Assembly (NCBI RefSeq): GCF_002846415.1 | Contig: NZ_PJMX01000001.1 | Location: 5,084,001 to 5,148,000, forward strand | Origin: Streptomyces sp. TLI_146 | Lineage (GTDB): Bacteria > Actinomycetota > Actinomycetes > Streptomycetales > Streptomycetaceae | Length of the DNA stretch: 64,000 nt | Direction of reading: 5' to 3' | Shown here: piece by piece, positions 24,602-35,638 of the stretch | Numbering within the stretch: position 1 is the stretch's first letter | How the letters are laid out: each line of letters starts with the position of its first letter | Program-made: the position numbers and the translations under genes | Notes under the pieces: generated by a model | Databases searched by the model: none | The model's input: the letters and a program-made list of their open reading frames with translations, nothing else | Told to the model about the DNA's origin: nothing

Positions 24602-26225
24602 GCTTCGCCGCCTTGCGGGCCGCTCCAGGTGCCTTGAGGAACATCCGGGACATCTCGCTCCCGAGGTTCACCCCGATCGCGATCGCCATCGCCAGCGCCG
24701 CCGCCTTGGCGATGTTGGCGAGCCCCTGGTCCCGGTGGTTCTGGGCGATCGCGAGCACGCCGAAGTACGTGGCGGAGCCGGGCAGCAGCGGCCCGATCGC
24801 CGCCGTCACGTACGGCAGCGCCGAGGTGTTGCGGTAGCGCGCGACCAGCTGCCCGAACAGGCCGACCAGCCCCGCCGCCACCGCCGTCGCCATGATCGGC
24901 GAGCCCTTCGCGGTGACCGCGATCGACGCGTAGATCACCCAGGCGATCCCGCCGTTCACCGTCGCGATCCACACGGTGGAACGTTCCTGCTGGAGCAGGA
25001 CGGCGAACGTCAGACACAGGGCCATCGAGGCCAGGGTCTGCACGATGGGCCGCTCGATGGGGCTCAGCGCCCCTTCCGGGTTCAGCTTGGCGTCGACCTG
25101 GAGCCCCCCGTACAGCACGGTGAGCACGCCGATCACGATGGCCACGAAGAAGTACGTGACCTCCAGCAGACGGGCCGAGGCGGTGATGTAGAAGCCGGTC
25201 AGGCCGTCCTGGACGGCGGCCACCAGCGCCCGCCCCGGGATCAGGGCGAAGAGCCCACCGGTGATCACCGCCGAGGGCCGCAGGTCCCAGCCGAGCAGGC
25301 TGAGCGCCACACCCATCGCCGCGGGCGGCATCGCCGCCACCACGAACTGATAGAACTCGGGCAGCCCGCGCGCCGCGCAGAGCCAGGCCAGCCGGTCGCC
25401 GAGGATGGCGCCGGCCGCGGCCACCAGGAACACCGTCACACCGCCGCCCACCAGCACGGAGGCCGCCCCGGCGAGCCCGCCCGCGGCCGCGGTGAGGACC
25501 CAGCCGGGGTACGGGTGCCGGTTTCGGCGGATCTCGGCGAGGCGGCGGTAGGCCTCTTCGAGGGTGACGTCGTGCTCGGGGCTGGTCATGTCCGTGACGA
25601 GCCGGTGGACGGCCGCCAGGCGCGTGTAGTCGGTGCCCCGGCGGCGTACCGTCCGGTTCGCCGTGACCGGGTCGTCCACCAGGGACGGCTGGTGGGTGAT
25701 CGACAGCAGGGTGAAGGTCACCGTCGGCTCGCAGCGGTCCAGGCCGTAACTGCGGCAGATCGCGAACATCGCCGCCTCGACGTCCTCCGCGCCCTCGCCG
25801 CCCGCGAGCAGCAGCTCGCCGATACGCAGCGTCAGGTCGAGCACGCGCGGCACGGCGGGCCCGGCCTCGTCGGTCTTCGGAGCCGTCTCCGGCACCGGCC
25901 GGTCGCCCACCGGCATCCGCAGCATGGTGCGCATCCGGTCCTGCCAGGGCGCGTCCTTGGAGAGCCGCACCAGCGGCAGCCCGGCGGTGGTGATCGTCGC
26001 GGACGGGGCCTCGCGGGCCGAGTAGGTGCGGGGCGGCGCGAAGGCGGAGACGGGCTGCTCCACGACCGGTTCGGGCTCCGGCACCCCGGCCGGCAGCGCG
26101 AACTCGGAGGTCGGCGCGTCCTCCTCGGGGGGCCCGGGCTGCTCCACCCCGTCGGGAGCCGCGAAGGCGCTGCGCGCCTCGTCGGAGGGCGGCTTGCGAT
26201 CCTCCGGCACCTGCTGCTCAGCCAC
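24585..26225 (-). CDS. Threonine/serine exporter family protein (ThrE, DUF1212)
   Basis: 546 residues. A disordered acidic/Pro-rich N-terminus (about 1-115) precedes the cytosolic DUF1212 part, with LDLTLRIGELLLAGGEGAED (about 128-147) as the family signature. About ten membrane helices follow from about 230 (WVLTAAAGGLAGAASVLVGG, AAMPPAAMGVALSLLGWDL, GLFALIPGRALVAAVQDGL). ThrE of Corynebacterium exports threonine and serine by proton motive force; substrate here is assumed from family only. GTG or ATG start at 26225 with GGGAGGTAAGGGG before it. Downstream of ppa on the same strand but separated by a terminator, so probably its own unit. Confidence 0.88.
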   Translation of the reverse strand: MAEQQVPEDRKPPSDEARSAFAAPDGVEQPGPPEEDAPTSEFALPAGVPEPEPVVEQPVSAFAPPRTYSAREAPSATITTAGLPLVRLSKDAPWQDRMRTMLRMPVGDRPVPETAPKTDEAGPAVPRVLDLTLRIGELLLAGGEGAEDVEAAMFAICRSYGLDRCEPTVTFTLLSITHQPSLVDDPVTANRTVRRRGTDYTRLAAVHRLVTDMTSPEHDVTLEEAYRRLAEIRRNRHPYPGWVLTAAAGGLAGAASVLVGGGVTVFLVAAAGAILGDRLAWLCAARGLPEFYQFVVAAMPPAAMGVALSLLGWDLRPSAVITGGLFALIPGRALVAAVQDGLTGFYITASARLLEVTYFFVAIVIGVLTVLYGGLQVDAKLNPEGALSPIERPIVQTLASMALCLTFAVLLQQERSTVWIATVNGGIAWVIYASIAVTAKGSPIMATAVAAGLVGLFGQLVARYRNTSALPYVTAAIGPLLPGSATYFGVLAIAQNHRDQGLANIAKAAALAMAIAIGVNLGSEMSRMFLKAPGAARKAAKRTRGF

Positions 26226-26291
26226 CCCTTACCTCCCTCCGGTCCCATCCGTACGCATGCGTGTGCCCAGTATGTGGGCGATCATCAAGTC

Positions 26292-26340
26292 GTACGACAA
26301 CGGGCGGCGCACCCCGGAAGGTGCACCGCCCGTCGTCGTA
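26292..26340 (-). terminator. Terminator downstream of ppa
   Basis: CGGGCGGCGCACC pairs with GGTGCACCGCCCG with one mismatch around a short CCGGAA loop, extended by TACGAC/TCGTCGTA flanks. It begins 15 bp past the ppa stop, reading leftward. Confidence 0.75.
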
Positions 26341-26354
26341 CGGATGAGAACGCG

Positions 26355-26849
26355 TCAGTGCGCGCCGCCCTGCGCCTCAAGGCGCTTGTAGGAGGCCTTG
26401 ATCTCTTCCTCGGCCTCGGCGCGGCCGACCCAGTTGGCGCCCTCGACGGACTTGCCGGGCTCCAGGTCCTTGTAGACCTCGAAGAAGTGCTGGATCTCCA
26501 GGCGGTCGAACTCGGAGACGTGGTGGATGTCGCGCAGGTGCTCGACGCGCGGGTCGGACGCCGGCACGCAGAGCAGCTTGTCGTCGCCGCCCGCCTCGTC
26601 GGTCATACGGAACATGCCGATGGCGCGGCAGCGGATCAGGCAGCCCGGGAAGGTCGGCTCGTCCAGGATGACCAGCGCGTCCAGCGGGTCGCCGTCCTCG
26701 CCGAGGGTGTTCTCGACGAAGCCGTAGTCCGCCGGGTAGCTGGTGGAGGTGAAGAGCCGACGGTCCAGGCGGATCCGGCCGGTCTCGTGGTCCACCTCGT
26801 ACTTGTTCCGCGAACCCTTCGGGATCTCGATGGTGACGTCGAACTCCAC
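26355..26849 (-). CDS. ppa: Inorganic pyrophosphatase (family I)
   Basis: 164 residues, the size of hexameric bacterial enzymes. Hydrolyses PPi to two phosphates in the cytosol. Visible active-site motifs: EIPKGSRNKYEVD, SYPADYGFVENT, and the metal-binding DGDPLDALVILDEPTFPG (three Asp), then VPASDPR and KDLEPGKSVEGANW. All are intact. ATG 26849 follows GAGGAGAGCC. Divergent from dacB, the common Streptomyces arrangement. Confidence 0.97.
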   Translation of the reverse strand: MEFDVTIEIPKGSRNKYEVDHETGRIRLDRRLFTSTSYPADYGFVENTLGEDGDPLDALVILDEPTFPGCLIRCRAIGMFRMTDEAGGDDKLLCVPASDPRVEHLRDIHHVSEFDRLEIQHFFEVYKDLEPGKSVEGANWVGRAEAEEEIKASYKRLEAQGGAH

Positions 26850-27033
26850 GGGTGGCTCTCCTCAGTGATCAGCACATGCATGGGACGGTTCTGCGCCCCC
26901 GGGCCGGGCCCGGGACGTTCAGCCGGATGGGCCGCCGGTGCTGACCCGGAGTGCCATGTTCGCGGCAAGACGCAGTTCTGGTGATTAAGTGTCCCTCACG
27001 CAGGTGTGTGATCGCGAAAGGGGCTGGTCCTCG

Positions 27034-28446
27034 GTGCCGGGACCCAAGACTTGGCAGCTCATGGCGGGTGCGGCTGCGGTAGGCCTGGCGGTGGCGGCCG
27101 GAGCGGTGGCCACGGCCGGTCCCTGGGACTCGGGCCAGCGTACGGCCGAGCGCGACAAGGCGGCGGCCGGTCACCGGACAGGTGGCGCACATCACCTGGG
27201 CGCGCCCCCCGCACCGGCGCCCGCGCCCAGCGCGAGGGGCGTGCTCACCGCGCTGAGCGCCCCCGCGGACGCCCCCGCGGACACCGCGCTCGACCAGGTC
27301 CTCGGCCCCCTGCTCGCCGCGCCCGGCCTCGGCCCGCAGCCCGCCGCCGCCGTGTACGACACGGCCACCGGCAAGCAGCTCTACGGGCAGCGCGCGGACA
27401 CCGCGATGACGCCCGCCTCCACGGTCAAGATCGCCACCGCGGTGGCCGCCCTGTCGGCGCTCGGCCCCGACCACCGCATCCCCACCACCGTCGTCGCCCC
27501 CGCCACCGGCAACCTGCTCACCCTCGTCGGCGGCGGCGACCCCACCCTCGGCAAGGACGGCCTGCGCGCCCTGGCCGACGCCACCGCCCGCGCCCTGCGC
27601 ACCCGGGGCTTCACCGACGCGGCCCTCGCCTACGACCTCTCCCGCTACAGCGGGCCCGAGCTGCACCCCATCGGCCCGAACGAGAACCTCGCGCCCGTCG
27701 TCGCCCTGATGACCGACGAAGGCCGGACCGACGGCAGCGAGAGCGGGCCCGCCCCGCGCACCGCGGACCCGGCGGGCGACACCGCCCGTACGTTCGCCTC
27801 GCTGCTGCGCGAGCGCGGCATCGCCCTCACGGCCCCGCCCGGGCCCGGCAGGGCCCCGCAGGGCGCCACCGAGCTCGCCCGCACCCTCTCCGCGCCGCTC
27901 TCGGACCTGGTCGAGCGGATGCTGACCAACAGCGACAACGACCTCGCCGAGGCGCTCGCCCGCCAGACCGCCGTCGCGGCCCGGCTCCCCGCCGACTTCG
28001 GCGGCGCCGCCAAGGCCGTCGCCGACCGGCTCGCCGCGCTCGGCCTGCCGCAGGCCGCCACCGCCCGGTTCGCCGACGGCAGCGGCCTCAGCCGCGAGGA
28101 CCGGGTCAGCGCCCAGCTCCTGACCCTGCTGCTCGCCCGCGCCGCCGACCCCGCCCACCCGGAGCTGCGCCCGGTCCTGACCGGCCTGCCCGTCGCCGGG
28201 TTCACCGGCACCCTGCGCGCCCGCTACGGGGCCGCCTCCTCGGGCACCGGCCTGGTCCGCGCCAAGACCGGCACCCTCTCCGGCGTCAACGCGCTCGCGG
28301 GCACCGTCGTGGACGCCGACGGCCATCTGCTCGCCTTCGCCTTCCTCGCCGCCGGCACCCCCGGACCCGACCCGGCCCAGCGCGCCCTCGACAGGCTCGC
28401 CGACCGACTGGCCCGTTGCGGCTGCCACGCCGCCCCCGCTTCGTAA
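27034..28446 (+). CDS. dacB: D-alanyl-D-alanine carboxypeptidase/endopeptidase (PBP4 type)
   Basis: About 470 residues from GTG 27034, preferred for AAAGGGG 10 nt upstream (GTG 26989 is possible). Residues about 8-30 form a signal/anchor helix. Penicillin-binding motifs: S129-T-V-K132 (SxxK, nucleophile), S300-D-N302 (SxN) and K411-T-G. The ~150-residue gap between the first two motifs is the class C insertion seen in DacB. The enzyme trims or cuts peptidoglycan peptides outside the membrane. Start of the conserved dacB, zincin, tilS, hpt, ftsH, folE run. Confidence 0.92.
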   Translation: MPGPKTWQLMAGAAAVGLAVAAGAVATAGPWDSGQRTAERDKAAAGHRTGGAHHLGAPPAPAPAPSARGVLTALSAPADAPADTALDQVLGPLLAAPGLGPQPAAAVYDTATGKQLYGQRADTAMTPASTVKIATAVAALSALGPDHRIPTTVVAPATGNLLTLVGGGDPTLGKDGLRALADATARALRTRGFTDAALAYDLSRYSGPELHPIGPNENLAPVVALMTDEGRTDGSESGPAPRTADPAGDTARTFASLLRERGIALTAPPGPGRAPQGATELARTLSAPLSDLVERMLTNSDNDLAEALARQTAVAARLPADFGGAAKAVADRLAALGLPQAATARFADGSGLSREDRVSAQLLTLLLARAADPAHPELRPVLTGLPVAGFTGTLRARYGAASSGTGLVRAKTGTLSGVNALAGTVVDADGHLLAFAFLAAGTPGPDPAQRALDRLADRLARCGCHAAPAS

Positions 28447-28488
28447 GCACCCGGCTTCAACCCCCCTCCCCTCAAGGAGGGGACAACG

Positions 28489-28503
28489 TACGGTTGACGC
28501 ATG
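28489..28503 (+). promoter_or_regulatory. Predicted leaderless promoter of the zincin gene
   Basis: TACGGT (28489-28494) ends 6 nt before ATG 28501. AAGGAGGGG at 28474-28482 is too far for a ribosome site. Confidence 0.5.
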
Positions 28504-29640
28504 ACAGGCATCGGTGGTGCTGCTTCTGCTGGGATGGTCGACTGGAACCTCGCGGTGGCGACCGCGACCCGACTGGTGAGGCCGGGGCCCGACGTGAGCC
28601 GGGACGAGGCGCGGGCCGTCGTCGCCGAGCTGCGCCGGCACGCCAAGGCCTCCGAGGAACACGTGCGGGCCTTCACCCGGATGATCCCGGACAGCGTGCG
28701 GCCCGCCGACACCCCGGTCCTCGTGGTCGACCGCGCGGGCTGGGTCAAGGCCAACGTGGCCGGCTTCCGGGAACTCCTGAAGCCGCTGCTCGACAAGATG
28801 CAGGAGCGCCGCGGCAGCAGCCCGGGCGGCGCCGTGCTCGGCGCGGTCGGCGGCAAGGTCACCGGCGTGGAGCTGGGCATGCTGCTCAGCTTCCTGTCCT
28901 CGCGCGTCCTCGGGCAGTACGAGACGTTCGCGCCCCCCACCCGCGAGCTCCCGGCCGGGGAGAACGGCGGCGGCCGCCTCCTGCTGGTCGCCCCCAACAT
29001 CGTCCACGTGGAGCGCGAGCTCGACGTCGACCCGCACGACTTCCGGCTCTGGGTGTGCCTGCACGAGGAGACCCACCGCACCCAGTTCACCGGCGTGCCC
29101 TGGCTGCGCGACCACCTCGAAGGCGAAATCCAGTCATTCCTGGGTGAGACCGACGTCGACCCGATGACCGTCCTGGAGCGGCTGCGCGAGGCCGCCCAGT
29201 CGCTCAGCGGAAGCCGCCCCGAGGGCGAGGAGGGCGACAGCGGCCGCTCCCTGGTCGAGCTGGTGCAGACCCCCGCCCAGCGCGAGATCCTCGGCCGCCT
29301 CACCGCCGTGATGTCCCTGCTCGAAGGCCACGCGGACTTCGTGATGGACGGGGTGGGACCGCAGGTCGTGCCCTCGGTGGCCGAGATCCGTGAGAAGTTC
29401 CAGCAGCGCCGTGCCAAGGGCGCCTCCCGCCTCGACCAGGCCCTGCGCAAGCTGCTCGGACTCGACGCGAAACTGCGCCAGTACCGCGACGGCGAGCGGT
29501 TCGTACGGGCCGTCGTCGACCAGGTCGGCATGGACGGCTTCAACCGGGTCTGGACCTCGCCCAACACGCTCCCCACCAAGGCGGAGATCGCCAAACCGGC
29601 GGACTGGGTCGCGCGGGTGCACCGCAGGACGGAGGGCTGA
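28501..29640 (+). CDS. Zinc-dependent metalloprotease-like protein (zincin_2, DUF2342)
   Basis: 379 residues, matching the actinobacterial family often labelled 'coenzyme F420 biosynthesis associated'. Zinc motif H188-E-E-T-H192 and the distal ligand E275 in LLEGHADFVMD. VDWNLAVATATRLVRPGP at the N-terminus is a family signature, and CLHEETHRTQF surrounds the site. No signal peptide, so cytosolic. Substrate unknown. The gene directly precedes tilS in most actinobacteria, which hints at a housekeeping role, but no mechanism is established. Confidence 0.9.
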   Translation: MTGIGGAASAGMVDWNLAVATATRLVRPGPDVSRDEARAVVAELRRHAKASEEHVRAFTRMIPDSVRPADTPVLVVDRAGWVKANVAGFRELLKPLLDKMQERRGSSPGGAVLGAVGGKVTGVELGMLLSFLSSRVLGQYETFAPPTRELPAGENGGGRLLLVAPNIVHVERELDVDPHDFRLWVCLHEETHRTQFTGVPWLRDHLEGEIQSFLGETDVDPMTVLERLREAAQSLSGSRPEGEEGDSGRSLVELVQTPAQREILGRLTAVMSLLEGHADFVMDGVGPQVVPSVAEIREKFQQRRAKGASRLDQALRKLLGLDAKLRQYRDGERFVRAVVDQVGMDGFNRVWTSPNTLPTKAEIAKPADWVARVHRRTEG

Positions 29641-29849
29641 TCCCGCGAGCGCCGACCGCACCCACGTACCCGGGGCCCACAGGTGTCCCCCGGAAATGCG
29701 CAGGATCACCCATCCGAGGGACCGTAGGGCATGGGTAGGCGTGCAATGCTCGGGTATCGGCTCGGTTCTGTCACCATCTACGCACTCTGTGTGACCGATC
29801 TTTTCCCTCGTCCCGAGGCACCCCCCAACTTCACCGAAGGGCACCGGAC

Positions 29850-30910
29850 ATGGGTCCCCATCCTGCGGTCGCGGCGATACGCCTGGCGGTCCGCCGCGTA
29901 CTCCACGACGTACTGCACGACGCGCTCGTCCTCAGCGACGGCCGCACCCCACCCCCGACACCACCCCCCGCGACCACGCGCGCGAGGGCGACGCCCCCGG
30001 CCCCCTGGTCCTCGTCGCCTGCTCGGGCGGCGCCGACTCCATGGCGCTCGCCTCCGCCCTCGCCTTCGAATCCCGCAAGCTCTCCGTCCGCGCCGGCGCC
30101 GTCACCGTCGACCACGGCCTCCAGGCCGGCTCCGACCAGCGCGCCGCCGAGGTCGCCGCCCGGCTCACCGCGATGGGGCTCGACCCGGTCGAGGCCGTCG
30201 CCGTGAAGGTGGGCCGCGAGGGCGGCCCCGAAGCCGCCGCCCGGGACGCCCGCTACGCCGCCCTGGACGCCGCCGCCGAGCGCCACGGCGCCGCCGCGAT
30301 CCTGCTCGGCCACACCCGCGACGACCAGGCCGAGACGGTTCTGCTCGGCCTCGCCCGCGGCTCCGGCACCCGCTCCCTGTCCGGCATGGCCGCCGTCTCC
30401 GGAGCCCACGGCCGCTACCGCCGCCCCTTCCTCCAGATCGACCGGCACACCGCCCGCAAGGCCTGCCTGGTCCAGTCGCTGCCCGTCTGGGACGACCCGC
30501 ACAACGCCGACCCCGCCTACACCCGCTCCCGGCTGCGCCACGAAGGCCTGCCCGCCCTGGAGAAGGCCCTCGGCAAGGGCGTCATGGAGGCCCTGGCGCG
30601 CACCGCCGAGCTCTCCCGCGACGACGCCGACGCCCTGGACGCCTGGGCCGCCGAGGCCGACCCGTCCGTCCGGGACGAGGCCGGCGAGCTGCTGTGCGGA
30701 AAGCTCTACGCGCTGCCCGCCGCGGTCCGCCGCCGGGTGCTGCGCAAGGCCCTCATCCACGCCGGTTCCCCCGCCGGCTCGCTCTTCGCCCGCCACGTCG
30801 AGGAGGTCGACCGGCTCATCACGGGCTGGCGCGGCCAGCGGGCCATCAACCTCCCCGGGCGCGTCGAGGCACGGCGGCAGGGTGGCAGACTGGTCATCCG
30901 GCAGAGCTGA
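29850..30910 (+). CDS. tilS: tRNA(Ile)-lysidine synthase, frameshifted near the N-terminus
   Basis: TilS makes lysidine at C34 of tRNA-Ile(CAU) with ATP and lysine and is normally essential. The N-terminus MGPHPAVAAIRLAVRRVLHD starts at ATG 29850 (GAAGGG upstream). After residue ~33 the frame changes: PLVLVACSGGADSMALASAL, with the PP-loop SGGADS, is read one frame over. No start codon in that frame lies upstream of the PP-loop; the first ATG (30041) falls inside it. One C is missing from a C run at 29947-29956; restoring it gives GRTPTPDTTPRDHAREGDAPG across the join. The rest is intact (VTVDHGLQAGSD, LLGHTRDDQAETVL, RRPFL, YTRSRLRHE). I regard this as an assembly error, not gene loss. Confidence 0.85.
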
Positions 30911-30931
30911 GCTCACGTACGTACAACGAAA

Positions 30932-31495
30932 GTGGCCCGGGTGAACGAGAAGGACATGGGCACCGACCTCCAGTCGGTGCTCATCACCAAGGAAGAGATC
31001 GACGCCAAGCTGGCCGAGCTGGCCGCGAAGATCGACGCGGAGTACGCGGGCAAGGACCTCCTGATCGTCGGCGTCCTCAAGGGTGCCGTGATGGTCATGG
31101 CGGACCTGGCGCGCGCGCTGTCCACCCCGGTCACCATGGACTGGATGGCCGTCTCCTCCTACGGCGCGGGCACCCAGTCCTCCGGCGTCGTCCGGATCCT
31201 CAAGGACCTCGACACCGACATCAAGGGCAAGCACGTCCTGATCGTCGAGGACATCATCGACTCCGGCCTCACGCTGTCCTGGCTGCTCTCCAACCTCGGA
31301 TCCCGCGAGCCCGCCTCTCTTGAGGTCTGCACGCTGCTCCGTAAGCCGGATGCCGCAAAGGTCGCGATCGACGTGAAGTGGATCGGATTCGACATTCCGA
31401 ATGAATTCGTCGTCGGATACGGCCTCGACTACGCCGAGAAGTACCGCAATCTCCCCTTTGTCGGGACGCTGGCTCCGCACGTCTACGGCGGCTGA
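30932..31495 (+). CDS. hpt: Hypoxanthine phosphoribosyltransferase
   Basis: 187 residues; salvages hypoxanthine (and guanine) with PRPP to IMP/GMP. PRPP-binding signature VLIVEDIIDSGLTLSWL (about 90-106), LLIVGVLKGAVMVMADLARA, MDWMAVSSYGAGT and KVAIDVKWIGFDIPNEFVVG, with catalytic Asp in EDIIDSG. The stop is followed 180 bp later by ftsH. GTG 30932 or 30941 starts it; neither has a strong ribosome site. 21 bp behind tilS, so co-transcribed. Confidence 0.95.
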   Translation: MARVNEKDMGTDLQSVLITKEEIDAKLAELAAKIDAEYAGKDLLIVGVLKGAVMVMADLARALSTPVTMDWMAVSSYGAGTQSSGVVRILKDLDTDIKGKHVLIVEDIIDSGLTLSWLLSNLGSREPASLEVCTLLRKPDAAKVAIDVKWIGFDIPNEFVVGYGLDYAEKYRNLPFVGTLAPHVYGG

Positions 31496-31676
31496 GCCGG
31501 GAACCCGGTCGGGAACCCAGAGCCCCCTTCCCGCGTTGGAGCTTGGGAAGGCGGGTTTGCCAGCCGTCCCTTGCGGCCGCGGGTGACAATGCTGGGGTAC
31601 CGTCCGAAGAACAGTCTTTACTCACAGCAGCATTTACCTACGGGCAGGAGGGACGGGGCGTTCTCGCTCCGTATGG

Positions 31677-33704
<2,028 letters not shown>

Positions 33705-33731
33705 CCCCCGGCTCCTCGGACCCGGAATGCA

Positions 33732-33770
33732 CGCCGCGCCCCCCAGGTTTTAGCCTGTGGGGGCGCGGCG
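33732..33770. terminator. ftsH terminator; loop also holds a -10-like hexamer
   Basis: CGCCGCGCCCCC (33732-33743) pairs perfectly with GGGGGCGCGGCG (33759-33770), and CAGG/CCTG extend the stem inward. The loop contains TTTTAGCCT, whose TAGCCT (33751-33756) would suit a folE promoter about 50 nt before its start. Confidence 0.75.
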
Positions 33771-33811
33771 CTCTCGTACGCCCGTGCATACGAACGAGGA
33801 ACGAGGCACAG

Positions 33812-34417
33812 ATGACCGACCCGGTGACGCTGGACGGCGAGGGCCCCATCGGCGAATTCGACGAGAAGCGCGCCGAGGCCGCCGTGCGCGAGCTCCTCCT
33901 CGCCGTCGGCGAGGACCCGGACCGGGAAGGGCTGCGGGAGACGCCGGGGCGGGTCGCCCGGGCGTACCGGGAGATATTCGCGGGCCTGTGGCAGACGCCC
34001 GAGGACGTGCTCACCACGACGTTCGACCTCGGTCACGACGAGATGGTCCTGGTGAAGGACATCGAGGTCATGAGCAGCTGTGAACATCATCTGGTGCCGT
34101 TCGTGGGCGTGGCCCACGTCGGGTACATCCCGTCGGCGGACGGAAAGATCACCGGCCTGTCGAAGCTGGCCCGGCTGGTCGATGTGTTCGCCCGCCGCCC
34201 CCAGGTCCAGGAGCGCCTGACCACGCAGATCGCGGACTCCCTGATGGAGATCCTGGAGCCGCGCGGTGTCATCGTCGTCGTGGAGTGCGAGCACATGTGC
34301 ATGACCATGCGCGGGGTGCGCAAGCCCGGGGCCAAGACGATCACCTCGGCGGTCCGCGGCCAGCTGCGCGACCCCGCGACGCGCGCGGAGGCGATGAGCC
34401 TCATCATGGCGCGCTGA
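33812..34417 (+). CDS. folE: GTP cyclohydrolase I
   Basis: 201 residues. Converts GTP to dihydroneopterin triphosphate, first step of folate synthesis. Zn ligands Cys/His in SSCEHHLVPFVGVAHVGYIP and a Cys in VVVECEHMCMTMRG; ERLTTQIAD and GKITGLSKLARLVD complete the signatures, and KPGAKTITSA is the GTP-contact end. Start ATG 33812 with GAGGCACAG upstream. Faces the folP-folB-folK operon, so the pathway genes lie together on opposite strands. Confidence 0.97.
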   Translation: MTDPVTLDGEGPIGEFDEKRAEAAVRELLLAVGEDPDREGLRETPGRVARAYREIFAGLWQTPEDVLTTTFDLGHDEMVLVKDIEVMSSCEHHLVPFVGVAHVGYIPSADGKITGLSKLARLVDVFARRPQVQERLTTQIADSLMEILEPRGVIVVVECEHMCMTMRGVRKPGAKTITSAVRGQLRDPATRAEAMSLIMAR

Positions 34418-34433
34418 GCGCTCCGCCGGACAT

Positions 34434-34473
34434 GCCACGGCCCCGCACCCCCTGAGGGGTGCGGGGCCGTGGC
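34434..34473. terminator. Perfect 18-bp bidirectional terminator
   Basis: GCCACGGCCCCGCACCCC (34434-34451) and its exact complement (34456-34473) flank a 4-nt CTGA loop. It separates convergent folE and the DUF3180 gene. Confidence 0.9.
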
Positions 34474-34493
34474 GTGTGCTCAAAGACAGGCTT

Positions 34494-34973
34494 TCACTCC
34501 GCCGTCGCCGTGCCCTCGTCCTCGTCGTCCGGGAGCTTGCAGACCCGTTCCAGGAAGAACGCCGCCGCCACCACCGCGATGCCGGCCACCACCGAGAAGC
34601 CCGCGTAGATCGCCTGGTCGCGGCGGGCCGGGATGTCCAGGGAGTCGAGGAGGAAGACGCCCGTTCCCCCGTACATCCCCGAGACCAGGGCGGCCACCAG
34701 GGCGCTGGACTGGCCGAAGACCACGGCGCGGGCGGCCATCAGGGGCTCCACGCCCTTCGCGCCGGGGCGGCGCTCGCGCTGGGCGCGCAGGCGGGAGCGG
34801 ATGGACAGGGCCGTGGCGAGGAGGATGACCGCGATCACGGCCAGCACGATCGGCGCGGCCAGCGGGACGCTCGGCAGGGTGCCCAGGGAGTCCCACAGCC
34901 GGGCCCCGGCCCAGGAGAGCACTCCGGCGACGGCGAAGAGTCCCGCCAGTACGCCCAGCCTCAGTTGTTTCAC
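34494..34973 (-). CDS. DUF3180 membrane protein
   Basis: 159 residues with four predicted membrane helices: about 4-22 (LRLGVLAGLFAVAGVLSWAG), 36-54 (VPLAAPIVLAVIAVILLATA), 80-100 (ARAVVFGQSSALVAALVSGM) and 115-140. KGVEPLMAARAVVFGQSSAL is the DUF3180 signature. The family is always near folK in actinobacteria, function unknown. The acidic C-terminus (DDEDEGTATAE) is cytosolic. It is the last gene of the folP unit, 50 bp after folK. Confidence 0.88.
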   Translation of the reverse strand: MKQLRLGVLAGLFAVAGVLSWAGARLWDSLGTLPSVPLAAPIVLAVIAVILLATALSIRSRLRAQRERRPGAKGVEPLMAARAVVFGQSSALVAALVSGMYGGTGVFLLDSLDIPARRDQAIYAGFSVVAGIAVVAAAFFLERVCKLPDDEDEGTATAE

Positions 34974-35023
34974 CGAAGAGTGCCCTTCATGTCGGAACCT
35001 ACTCGCCGTCAGCAGCCTAACGA

Positions 35024-35638
35024 CTACTCGGGCAGGCGGAGTTCCAGGTCGGGGCGCGGCAGCACACCTTCGCGGCCGATCGCGTCGAGCAGCGCGGCGA
35101 CCGGGCCGCGGCCGGGCAGCTGGGCCTGCGGGTCCACGTCGTGCCAGGGGGCGAGGACGAACGCCCGCTCGTGGGCGCGCGGGTGGGGCAGCGTCAGGAC
35201 CGGGTCGTCCACGATGAGATCGGCGTAGGCAACGATGTCGACGTCGATCGTGCGCGGGCCCCAGCGCTCCTCGCGGACCCGGTCGAAGGCCTCTTCGATG
35301 GCCTGGCCCCGCTCAAGGAGGGACGTCGGCGGGAGGGTCGTCTTCACGACGACCACCGCGTTGAAGTACGAGGGCTGGGAGCCGGGGGCGACACCCCAGG
35401 GCTCCGTCTCGTACACCGGGGAGACCGCTTTGACCCGCAGGCCCGGCGTGTCCTCCAGGGCGTCGATCGCGCCCTGGAGCGTCTCCAGGCGGTTGCCGAG
35501 GTTGGAGCCGAGGGAGATCACGGCGCGCTTCGGGTTGGAGAGGGTGACGTCGGCCGCGTCCACCTGCTCGACCACGGAGGCGGGCACCGGCTGCACGGTC
35601 GGGTCGCTCTGCGGGCTCTCGTGGGAGAACACAGTCAT
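35024..35638 (-). CDS. folK: 2-amino-4-hydroxy-6-hydroxymethyldihydropteridine pyrophosphokinase
   Basis: 204 residues from ATG 35638, which overlaps the folB stop (ATGA). Transfers pyrophosphate from ATP to 6-hydroxymethyl-dihydropterin. ISLGSNLGNRLETL, VSPVYETEPWG, YFNAVVVVKTTLPP, RWGPRTIDVDIVAY (catalytic Asp pair) and LTLPHPRAHERAFVLAP are all present. A ~40-residue N-terminal extension (MTVFSHESPQSDPTVQPVP) precedes the enzyme, common in Streptomyces. Confidence 0.95.
   Translation of the reverse strand: MTVFSHESPQSDPTVQPVPASVVEQVDAADVTLSNPKRAVISLGSNLGNRLETLQGAIDALEDTPGLRVKAVSPVYETEPWGVAPGSQPSYFNAVVVVKTTLPPTSLLERGQAIEEAFDRVREERWGPRTIDVDIVAYADLIVDDPVLTLPHPRAHERAFVLAPWHDVDPQAQLPGRGPVAALLDAIGREGVLPRPDLELRLPE

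Noticed and set aside
29947..29956. Programmed ribosomal frameshift in tilS
   Set aside because: No slippery heptamer or downstream structure typical of programmed events, TilS is not known to use one, and three more single-base losses occur in the window.
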